Origin: JBNKFQ01 sp050289385 | GTDB lineage: Bacteria; Pseudomonadota; Gammaproteobacteria; Pseudomonadales; Porticoccaceae | DNA: 18,982 bases | Assembly: GCA_050289385.1 (NCBI GenBank) | Contig: JBNKFQ010000362.1 | Coordinates: 1 to 18,982, forward strand | Direction: 5' to 3' | Part shown: piece by piece, positions 6,256 through 15,700 of the stretch | Layout: every line of letters begins with the position of its first letter | Position numbering within the stretch: position 1 is the stretch's first letter | Translations under genes and position numbers: made by a program | The notes under the pieces: generated by a model | What the model was told of the DNA's origin: nothing | Databases searched by the model: none | The model's input: the letters and a program-made list of their open reading frames with translations, nothing else

Positions 6256-7866
6256 ATGAGGGTTGCGCGGGCTTTAGTGGTATTGGGCATGGCAATTTGC
6301 TGTCAGGGCGTTGGCATTATCCACGCGCAAACAGACACCGCAGACGACAGTGCCACTCGGTGTCATTCTCTGTCGAGCGTCGATTGGTCACACATCCCCG
6401 ATGCTGTCACCCAGGTGACGGCGGCGACAGCGGTGAAAGGTGACGCGGAGTCCGTTGCCCATTGCGACGTCAGTGGCTATGTCGCGCCGAATTTTGGCTT
6501 CCGGTTGCGCCTTCCCGCCACGGGCTGGAACGGCAAATTCATCGAACTGGGTTGTTCCGGCCCCTGCGGTTCCACCCGGCATATCGTGCGCTGCGACGAT
6601 CCGCTGCGCAGAGGTTACGCCTGTATTGTGTCCGACGGCGGCCACAAGGCCAAAGGGGATGTGAAATGGGCCTACAACAACCCTCAGGCCCCGATCGATT
6701 ACTTCGTGCTGGCGAGCCATGTGACAGCACGGGCGGGCAAGACCATCGTCGAGTACTATTACGATCACTATCCCGACCGTTCTTATTTTATGGGCTGCTC
6801 GGCGGGGGGCATGCAGGCCATGTTCGCCGCGCAACGCTTTCCCTGGGATTTTGACGGCATTGTGGCGGGCGCGCCCGCGCTTCATCTCTCCGGTGTCTGG
6901 ATCAACTGGTTGTGGGCGAACCGCGCGTTTCACGACGCCTCCGGCAAGCCGTTGTTCGGGGCAGCTGATATGGAACTGTTGCACCAGGCGGTGGTGGATA
7001 AGTGCGACATGAACGACGACCTCAAGGACGGCCTGATCGGCGACCCGCGTCGGTGCGACTTTGAGCCGGCGGAACTGCACTGCACCGCCGACAATACGCA
7101 GCAATGCTTCAGTACCGAGCAAGTTGAAGCGGTCGAGAGGATTTACGGAGGTGCCGTGACGTCCGACGGCGAACACATCGTCCCGCCGGCCGCCATGAAA
7201 GGATCAGAATTGACATGGCTGAGTTTGTTCAGCGGAACCCACGCCGAGCCCACCTATTTTTACCGTTATGTCGGCGACTGGTTCCGTTACGCCAATTTCC
7301 GCCCCAACCCGGGGCCGGACTGGCAACCGTCGGACTTCGATTTCGACCGTGACTACCGGCGACTGGGCGTGGCGGAGGGCTGGGAACCGGCCTGGAAACC
7401 GGATCTGCGCCGATTCAAACGCACCGGCGGCAAGCTGTTGATGTACTCCGGATGGAGCGACGCGGCAGAAGGAGTATTACGCACCACGGATTATTACGAA
7501 ACCGTGGAACGTGTGATCGGCGACCGGTCGGCCACCCAGGACTTTTTCCGCTTGTTCATGATTCCCGGCATGAACCACTGCGGTGGCGGGGAAGGGCCCG
7601 ATACCATTGATTTTCTGAGTCATCTGGAACGGTGGGTGGAACAGGGCCAGGCACCGGCGCAACTCATCGGTGCGCATCTCATTCGCGCCGGCGCTACCCG
7701 CCCCGAATTTCCCCTGGACCCGGAAAGGATTGAATTCACGCGTCCCGTTTATCCGTATCCTCTGTCCGCCGAATACAGAGGCCACGGCGACCCGGATGAC
7801 GCAGCGAGCTTTCTCGCCATAGAGCGGGGTGACGAAATGATCAACGACAGGAACAGGCAACAATGA
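6256..7866 (+). CDS. Secreted tannase/feruloyl esterase family alpha/beta hydrolase
   Basis: The 536-residue protein has a Sec signal peptide (about 1-24, ending IIHAQ). It shows the tannase/feruloyl-esterase signature: the nucleophile in GCSAGG (Cys181-Ser182), Asp402 in YSGWSD, and His441-Cys442 in MNHCGGG. This is the CS-D-HC arrangement in which a disulfide joins the cysteines next to Ser and His. An acidic segment around 249-263 (DKCDMNDDLKDG) resembles the family's calcium site in the lid region. Unlike the two S9 proteins before it, all catalytic residues are present, so it should be an active esterase or related hydrolase in the periplasm or outside. The natural substrate cannot be told from sequence; aromatic plant esters are typical of the family, but the peptide-related neighbours leave other esters or depsipeptides open. 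It overlaps the next gene by 4 bases (ATGA). Confidence 0.85.
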   Translation: MRVARALVVLGMAICCQGVGIIHAQTDTADDSATRCHSLSSVDWSHIPDAVTQVTAATAVKGDAESVAHCDVSGYVAPNFGFRLRLPATGWNGKFIELGCSGPCGSTRHIVRCDDPLRRGYACIVSDGGHKAKGDVKWAYNNPQAPIDYFVLASHVTARAGKTIVEYYYDHYPDRSYFMGCSAGGMQAMFAAQRFPWDFDGIVAGAPALHLSGVWINWLWANRAFHDASGKPLFGAADMELLHQAVVDKCDMNDDLKDGLIGDPRRCDFEPAELHCTADNTQQCFSTEQVEAVERIYGGAVTSDGEHIVPPAAMKGSELTWLSLFSGTHAEPTYFYRYVGDWFRYANFRPNPGPDWQPSDFDFDRDYRRLGVAEGWEPAWKPDLRRFKRTGGKLLMYSGWSDAAEGVLRTTDYYETVERVIGDRSATQDFFRLFMIPGMNHCGGGEGPDTIDFLSHLERWVEQGQAPAQLIGAHLIRAGATRPEFPLDPERIEFTRPVYPYPLSAEYRGHGDPDDAASFLAIERGDEMINDRNRQQ

Positions 7867-9188
7867 AAACACAACTGCTACGCATCACTGGCCTGGCTGC
7901 CTTGCTGATTGCGGCCGCGCAGGCGCAGGCGCAATACACGATCATCCAGTGCGGGCGTTTATTGGATGTTGAATCACAGAAAGTGCTGCGGGATCAACAC
8001 ATCCTGGTTAAGGATCAGCGAATTGTGGCGATCGGCACCTCAGTGAACGCGCCGAAAGGCACTGCCGTCTTCGATCTGACGGATGCCACCTGCCTGCCGG
8101 GTCTGATTGATACCCATGCCCATTTATCCTGGGACGGCGGCACACCCATGGCAAGGTTGCAGGAATCCGGCGCCGCCATCGGCCTGGTACAACTGCGTCA
8201 GGCACAGGCCGCATTGCGTGATGGGTTTACCACCATCCGCTCCGCCGGGGAGCTGACGCGCTATTACAGCCTGGTCGACGTGAAGCATGCCATCGACCGG
8301 GGTGACTTCACGGGCCCGCGACTGTTCGTCGCCCCTCATATGTGGAGTCCCACCGGCGGGCATTCCGATTACGGTCCTATGCCCGATGAACGGCACAGCG
8401 CGGACTGGGGCTTTATTGTGCCGGCGGGGACCGATGCCGTTCGCGAGACCGTGAGAAGGGAGATAAAACACGGCGCTGACTGGATCAAAATCGCTGCCTC
8501 CGGCGGCGTGATGAGCGAGCACGACGACGTCACGGTGGCGGGCTTCACCCAGGCGGAGATCGATGCCTTTGCCGATGAAGTGCATCGTTACCAGAAAAAG
8601 ATTACCGCCCATGTCCATGGCAACACCGCTGCTTTGATGGTGGCGAAAGCGGGCTTTGATGCCATTGAACACGGCACCATGCTGGAGGACGATGCCATCA
8701 AACTCATGAAACAGAAAGGCGTCTGGCTCGTGCCCACGGTATGGGTGGTCAACGCGGTTGCCGCACGTTGCTCTGAACCCAATCATCCGCAACGGCCATC
8801 GGAAAGCAGTTGCAGAAAAATACTGGAGGTGAAAGCGCAGCGCGATATCAGCTTTAAAAAAGCCTACCAGGCAGGCGTCAAAATGGCCTTTGGCGTGGAT
8901 GCGATTTGGGGTGTAGAGGACAACCCGAAGGAGTTTATCGCGCTGGTCGATATGGGGATCGGTGAATTTGAGGCGATTCAAATGGCAACTATCAACTCGG
9001 CTCGGATGCTGGGTGTGGAGGAAGAACTCGGTTCTCTCACCAGGGGGAAACTCGCCGATATCGTGGCAGTGCCGGGAGACCCCTTGCAGGATATCACCCT
9101 TATAGCGCAGGTTAACTTTGTAATGAAGAATGGCAAGGTAATCGATGGTGACAAAAGCCATGTCGACAGCGACACCGGGTGCGATTGA
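7863..9188 (+). CDS. Secreted metal-dependent amidohydrolase (M38, Xaa-Pro dipeptidase-like)
   Basis: The 441-residue protein begins with a Sec signal peptide (about 1-24, cut after AQAQ). It has the full metal-centre set of the amidohydrolase superfamily: His85 and His87 in DTHAHL, probable carboxylated Lys209 in DWIKIAASGG, His250 in TAHVHG, His270 in IEHG and Asp346 in FGVDAI. The C-terminal LTRGKLADIVAVPGDPL segment closes the small beta-sandwich, as in imidazolonepropionase-like and prolidase-type members. Related characterised enzymes cleave dipeptides with Pro, Arg or Lys at the C-terminal position, so a role in trimming peptides in the periplasm is plausible. Its start overlaps the tannase-like stop (ATGA), indicating translational coupling. 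It is the last gene of the + strand cluster. Family confident, substrate not. Confidence 0.85.
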   Translation: MKTQLLRITGLAALLIAAAQAQAQYTIIQCGRLLDVESQKVLRDQHILVKDQRIVAIGTSVNAPKGTAVFDLTDATCLPGLIDTHAHLSWDGGTPMARLQESGAAIGLVQLRQAQAALRDGFTTIRSAGELTRYYSLVDVKHAIDRGDFTGPRLFVAPHMWSPTGGHSDYGPMPDERHSADWGFIVPAGTDAVRETVRREIKHGADWIKIAASGGVMSEHDDVTVAGFTQAEIDAFADEVHRYQKKITAHVHGNTAALMVAKAGFDAIEHGTMLEDDAIKLMKQKGVWLVPTVWVVNAVAARCSEPNHPQRPSESSCRKILEVKAQRDISFKKAYQAGVKMAFGVDAIWGVEDNPKEFIALVDMGIGEFEAIQMATINSARMLGVEEELGSLTRGKLADIVAVPGDPLQDITLIAQVNFVMKNGKVIDGDKSHVDSDTGCD

Positions 9189-9763
9189 AAGCTACGTGGT
9201 CTATCCCACGCTTACTTGAAATACATCTGTCTACCTGGTGTAGTGTCCTGTATTAAACAGTGATTTTTGTCGGTAATTGAATTGAGCGGGAGCAGTATTT
9301 TTGACCAGTTTGCAGAAGGGTATGATGTGTCTATCCAACAGTTGCATAAACTTTTGAGTTCGGCGCTGGAAATGCTGCTGCAAAAGCAGCGCAGCGGCCC
9401 TGGGCCGAAAATCTATGCAACTGTTGGGTCTATACACGAGTAAACCTTTCCCGCAGAATATTACTGGTTGACTCGGCCGGCACAAGTATCGGTTATTGTT
9501 CACAAAATAAGGGATAAGGTTGTACGAGTATACGTTGATCGCTGTATGGACAAATACCTGTGGGTTGCCTTCAAGAAGGGGTGGAGAGCACGGGGAGATA
9601 ACTGGCGTAGTGTCTAACGGCTCCGTTTTGCTGGCAACTTTGCACCAAATGGTAGGAGGTGCCAGAGCTTGCCTAACACCATTTCGGTCGATACGGAAAT
9701 ACAGTGCAATCCTCTGTGAGAGAGAGTGCCTTGTCGAACGTGGCCTGACAATGTTCGAATCTG
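9189..9763. other. Convergent intergenic region between the amidohydrolase and NRPS genes
   Basis: About 575 bases without a supported gene. Just after the amidohydrolase stop is a small hairpin (CGTGG 9195-9199, CCACG 9206-9210), but no T-run follows, so terminator function is weak. A large stem-loop occupies 9327-9437. CTGGTGTAGTGTC (9235-9247) recurs with one change at 9602-9614. The minus-strand frame 9231-9503 (90 codons) reads straight through the palindrome and looks like chance coding rather than a protein. The region may include remnants of a mobile or repeat element. Confidence 0.5.
9327..9437. repeat. Large stem-loop with attC-like outer boxes
   Basis: CCAACAGTTGCATA (9335-9348) pairs perfectly with TATGCAACTGTTGG (9414-9427). 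Outside it, GTGT (9327-9330) can pair with ACAC (9434-9437). Inside it, TTCGGC (9359-9364) pairs with GCCGAA (9404-9409), and GCGCTG (9363-9368) or GCTGCT (9374-9379) pairs with CAGCGC (9387-9392) or AGCAGC (9385-9390). The outer boxes ATCCAAC (9333-9339) and GTTGGGT (9423-9429) fit the integron attC patterns RYYYAAC and GTTRRRY. The stem is perfectly paired, without the bulged bases usual in attC, and no integron integrase or cassette row is visible. It could instead be a bidirectional terminator-like structure, a structured RNA or a MITE remnant. Confidence 0.55.
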
Positions 9764-12700
9764 TCAGCGATATGTGTCTTTGTTCGCTGGATACCGTGAT
9801 TTGCCTTTATAGTACACAGAGGACAATACACCAAGGGATTGTCTGGGGTTCTTGACCGCCTCTTCTAAAAAAGCTTTGTACGAGTGACTTAGTTTTTCAA
9901 TGGTGTCACGTTGGTAAAAATCTTTATTGTAATTAAAGAAAATTTTTAAAACGTCACTGTTACTATACACTTGCACAAACACTTCCTTTTCAGGTATGGA
10001 TAGGGGGTTGTCGATCAAGGATGTTTCCAAGTCAGGCAACGTCAGTGTAAATTGGGAGATACCCAAATAGTTAAAATTCCCACAATGAAAGGTTGCCAAA
10101 TTAATATTCATTACTTTTTTTTGGTCCTCCACTGACAAATCGGGACAGTCATAGGCAGCCAAAGTTGTTTCCTTGACCTGATTGAGAAGATCGAGAAAAG
10201 ACATTTGTTCGTGCATTCGCGTTCGAAGTATCTGGTTATCCATCACTAAACCAATCATGTCTTTCAATTCCGGCCAATCTCGATTTGCACGCATGGTGAT
10301 GGTGCAAATATCGGTCTGGCCGGTGAAGCAGGCCAGCAACACATTATATCCGGCAAACAGCGTCATAAACAGCGACGATTTCTGGGCTTGAGACAGTTGT
10401 TGCAAGTGTTTGATCAATTCAGCAGGAAGGCTTAAACAGATGCTTGCTCCTCGACGGGTGGGTACGTCCAGCGGGAGTTGATCTGTCGGCCATTGAAGCG
10501 AGATGGGCGCCTCCTTAAACATTTCTTTCCATGTTTTAAGTTGACGTTTAAATTCCTGGCTTTTACGTCGAGAATGTTTCCATAAGACATAATCTGCAAA
10601 TTGGAAGGGTAGAGGCGCCAGTTGCGGCTGATTGCCGTTAATAGCAGCGGTATATAAAGTGGATATTTCGCGAAGTATTACTGTCAGTGACCAGCCATCA
10701 CTAATAATATGCCGCATGTTGATCAATATTGCATGATCATTCGAGGATAATCGAAACAAGTCCGCTCTAAATAACGGACCCGTTAAAACGTCGAAATTAT
10801 GTCGGGTGTGTTCGGCTACACAACGAGTCAATTCTGTCTCATCGATATTAATAACCGGAAGCATGATATTTAGTTGCTCCTTGATAATTTGTACAGCATT
10901 ATCCTCAAGAGAGCTAAAAATAGTGCGCAGGCTTTCATGACGTGCCACAAGTTTATTAAAAGACCAACGTAAAGCCACTACATTTAAATTTCCCACTATA
11001 CGAAAGCCTACGTAAGTGTTGCCGATACCATGAATTTTATTTTTTGATGACTTTAAACGTCTCAGTACGCTTTGCTGATTTTTGCGTATAGGAATGCCGC
11101 TGGTTCTATCTAATTTTTTTAGGGGTAATTGGTTGTAGCCGTCGTTGGGCTGATTGTAGACTTTCAGTTCGTCGATCAACGATGCCAGTTTTCTAATTGT
11201 GTTGGCGCTAAACAGATCTCGTAGTTGTACAAAAATATCAAAAGTTCTTTTGATATAAACACCCGACTGTATGGATAGCATCGAATGTCCACCCAATTCG
11301 AAAAAGTTGTCATGAATACCAATTATATCGGAATCGATTCCTAACACCTCCGACCAGATCTTGGCGAGTAGCTTTTCGGTTCTCGTCTGTGGAGCCACGT
11401 ATTCCTGGTTTTGAAGAATACCGGCATCTGGTTTTGGCAACGCTTTGCGGTCGATTTTACCGTTGGCATTTAAGGGGAATCTATTCAACAAGACAAAGAA
11501 GGAAGGTATCATGTATTCCGGTAGGCTCTGGATCAAATAATTCCGCAGTATCGGTATCAGATTTTTCCGAATATCCTGCAATTGTGGATTGTTGGACAGA
11601 TTCCGGTAGGGCACAGTTTCAGGGATCGCTTTCTGAATTGGAAATACACAGTACAAATCGGATCGATCGGTGCGACGTCTATAAAAAACCACGTCGAATG
11701 AACCGTCTTTTGATCCCCGTGCCCAGCTGATTTCAACCATATAGGGAACAGTGTTGGTCAACTGTTGTAATTCGTAGGAGGTAACCCCTTGTACATTTAT
11801 TGTCTTAACGAAATCCTTAAATGCCGCTGGTGCTTTTCTTGAATCCCCAAATTCATACAAGGCTCTCAACAACGCTACATCCCGGTATATACGAGCATTG
11901 GTGACGCAGGTAAAGGCTAAAATTGGAGGCTGTTCTTTCTTGAGGCAGGCATGAATCTGTTTGGCTGTCAGAGGATTTTGTGACCAGTCTTTCCAGAAAA
12001 TATTTTCTATAAAAGAGTCGTAGGTATTCGTGTGTAGCACTACATCGTATCGGTATTGACTCAATTCATTTTGATAATTACCCAATTTTGGGAAAATTTG
12101 AACATGCGTGAAATGCTTAGATCTGATCTGAAAGGCTTGAAAAAAAGCAGGTGCTATGACCAGTTCTTTATCGTTGATGGAATGATGTTGGACCAGCTGT
12201 TTGAAGTGGTCAACTGACTTTAACGCATCTTTAGTCCGAAACCATTGTGCCGAGCAATGAAATGTTTCTAGCAAGCCCAAGTGGCGGACATCACCGACAA
12301 AGATTCGCCCTCCCGGAGTCAACAAATCTTGTGCCTGTGTTAACACCGATGCCAGGTATTCGATGTTAGGAAAGTACTGTACAACAGAATTAAGGATAAT
12401 GGTATCAAAATATTGTCCGTTTAATTCCTGTAAATTATCCGCGCGTCCGGCCAGCAACGTGACTTTTCGCGCATGTTCACCCAAATGTGGCAGCTTGGAT
12501 TTTAATTGATTCAGCACATCGGTGGAAAAATCGGTTCCCGTATAGTGTTCACAATCTGCGACCAAGCGGCCCAGCAATAGGCCAGTACCACAACCAATTT
12601 CTAAAATACGAACAGGCCTCAGTGCCCGTATGCGTTCCGCCGTTGAGTTTGCCCATTCCACCATATCTGCATGGGGAATGGGTTTACCGGTGTAGCTACT

Positions 12701-15700
12701 GTTCCAACCCACAAAGTCCTCAAATGTGGATTCTTGAGAGACAGCGTCGGCATAGATGTTGTTATACATATCTTCCCATTGGTCGACCGTATACGTGCCG
12801 AGGATTTTCGTGGATGCTTCGGGAAAATCGTAGTCGGGATTTGGCACCAGGTAGGCAGCTAAATATTTTACGCCACTCTTGTTTTTTGGTGCCAATACCA
12901 CACACTGCTCAATAGAAGGATGGTTCCTCAGGCAGGTTTCGATTTCACCTAATTCGATGCGAAAGCCCCGAACTTTAACCTGATTGTCTACACGCCCGAT
13001 ATACTCGATATTACCGTCGGCTAGATACTTGGCTAAATCACCGGTATCGTAGAGTAGTTCGTTAGGCATATCGTTAAATGGATTAGCGATAAAGCGTTGT
13101 TCGGTCAGCTCGGGGTGATTTAAATAACCTAATGCCAATCCTGCGCCACCTGTATATAACCTGCCCACTACCCCTATAGGGACGGGTCGCAAGTTGTTGT
13201 CAAGGATGTAGGTTGTCGTATTACTGATAGGGCGGCCGACGGGTACGGTGATATTGGTGTTATTTTCATCAAGAAAGAAAGGATAATAAGTGGTAAACGT
13301 GGTATTTTCGGTGGGGCCATACACATTAACGATTTTTGTGTTTGGGCAGCTCACGGCGGCCTGTTTGAAATGCGCTATAGACGCGGCCTCGCCACCTACC
13401 AACAGAGTGGTAATCGGCAAAAGCGCTTTTGGTCTTTCGTCCACTATTAAATTAAACAGCGAAGTGGTTAAAAATACTGAATCTATGCATTGTTCAGCAA
13501 CAATTAATTCGAGTGTATCTATCGTGGGTACCCTGTCAGGGTAGAGTACGCACCTGCCACCGTGCAATAAAGCACCCCAAATTTCAAAAGTCGCCGCATC
13601 AAACGATGGCGAAGCCAATTGCAGAAAGGTGTGCTCTTTATCAAACTCCATATAACCGCTATTGAAGACCAGGCGACTGACCGCCTGGTGCGGTACCACG
13701 ACTCCCTTGGGCTGGCCGGTCGATCCGGAAGTGTAAATAATGTAAATGGGTGTATTGGCGCCGACAGTGATTTTTGGATACCGTGGACTATTGCGTGCCG
13801 TGAGAAGCTGATCACTGTTCAGTATCATATAGGCCCGATTCAGATTGTTGATAATGCCGCCCGATAGGTCACCCTTGATCAGTACCAAGGCTATGTCACT
13901 GTCTTCAAGCATAAAGAGAATGCGTTGTGAGGGATACTCCGGGTCGATAGGAACATAGACAGCGCCAGCTTTGATTATGCCGAGCAGACCAATGATCATG
14001 TCCGGGGAACGTTCCATATATATGGCGACTTTGTCGCCTAGCTTAATACCTCGGGTCATTAGACAAAGGGCAAGCTGATTGCTTGCGCTGTCCAGCTCAT
14101 CATAAGAGAAGTGTTGCATACCGTGGACAACAGCTATCCTGGCTGGTGACTTCTTCGCTTGCTGCTTGAACAGCTGATGAACACTGGTATCCGCTGGATA
14201 GGGTGCGCTGGTACTGTTCCATTCGTATAGGATATTCTGAGATTCGCTTTCAGTGAGTAATGGAATGATATTGACACTTTGATCCGGGTTTTTGACAATT
14301 CCTTCCAGTAAAATAAGAAAATGTCGCTGCATGCGCTGCATGGTGTTTTTATCGAACAGGCCAATATTATATTCCCAGAATCCTTCAATGCCAGCATCAC
14401 CCATTTCCAGCGAAATGGTGATTGGAAACTTGGCCACTTGCATGGACTGCAGTTTGGGTCGACCTATTTTCAGGCCGCACCACTGTCGTTCCGGGTAGGG
14501 GATGCTTTTAAAGCCCAGTACAACTTGAAACGGCTGGGCATCCTCCGGCCTGCCGTCGGCACGCGCAATATTGACCTGGTGGTTAAAAGGTATAACCTGT
14601 TTGTAAATTGTTTCCGTCACTGAAGGTGTCAATTCTTTCAATAGCTCTCTAAATGTTTTTTCCCCAGATAATTCGGTACGCAGAATAAGAGTGTTTACCA
14701 GAAAGCCCATCGTGTTTTGCATGTTCGCAACAAATCGATTTGCTGCTAACGTACCTATGGGAATATCGGTTTGACCGGTGTAGCGCATTAGCAGAACTGC
14801 TAGTGCGCAATACAGGGCCATAAAAAGCGAAGCATTTTCCTGGCTTGCCAGATTTGTCAATTCATCCGTTAAAGATCGGGAAATGTTGACATCCAACCAA
14901 GCGCCATCGCTGCCCGTTGTCGAGGTCCAGGGACGATCATAGGGGAGGTTTAGCGATAATGGTAAGTCACGCAGGTAGTTTTCCCAATATTTGAAGCGTG
15001 GTTCGATTTCGCTGCTCGTCAGCCACTGCTTTTCCCAAAATGCATAGTCGGCACAGTGAATTGGCAATGGCGCCAGGGCTGATTGGGTGCCCTTAGTGTA
15101 AGCTGTGTACAAGATATCCAATTCTCTCAGTAAAATGGATAAGGAGCGGCCATCGAGAATGCTGTGATGAAAACCGAACAAAAATATTTGTTTGTTATCG
15201 GGAAGTTGTAGCAAATTGACTCGAAACAATGGGCCGGAAGTCATGTTGTACGGCATGCGCCCCAGGTCTACGCATATTTGTCGAATTCTATTATTCAGTG
15301 TTTTTTCGCTCAGGGCCGTTTCCCCCAAGTAAGTTACAGGGATGTTTGTATGCTCCGGATCTTTGACGATTTGTAAAAGATTGCCATTGCTGGTTTGATT
15401 AAAAACGGTTCTCAGCGATTCGTGTCGTGCAACAATTTCGTTCAAACAGCGAGTTAACAATGGTAGATCCAGCAACCCATCGACTCGTATCTCTAATTGT
15501 TCGTAATAGCTACGAGATGCGGGGTCGTGTTGTTGAAGATACCACATGCGTTCCTGTCCAGTGGAAGCAGGTAATTCTTTGTTCCTGGGGGTTGGTGTTA
15601 GTGGAGTTTTGCTTGGGATGGCTTGTCTGGCGTTTAACCATTCCTTGAATAGTGTTGGGTGTTTATTTATTAAATATCGTAATTCAGTGACAGAAACCTT

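Noticed and set aside
9195..9210. Rho-independent terminator after the amidohydrolase gene
   Set aside because: The stem is only 5 bp and no run of T follows.
9231..9503. Minus-strand ORF of 90 codons
   Set aside because: It reads through both arms of the large palindrome, and its composition looks like translated structured non-coding DNA rather than protein.
9520..9855. Plus-strand ORF of 111 codons overlapping the 3' end of the NRPS gene
   Set aside because: It overlaps the NRPS coding end in antisense, has no convincing ribosome site or ATG start and no recognisable domain.
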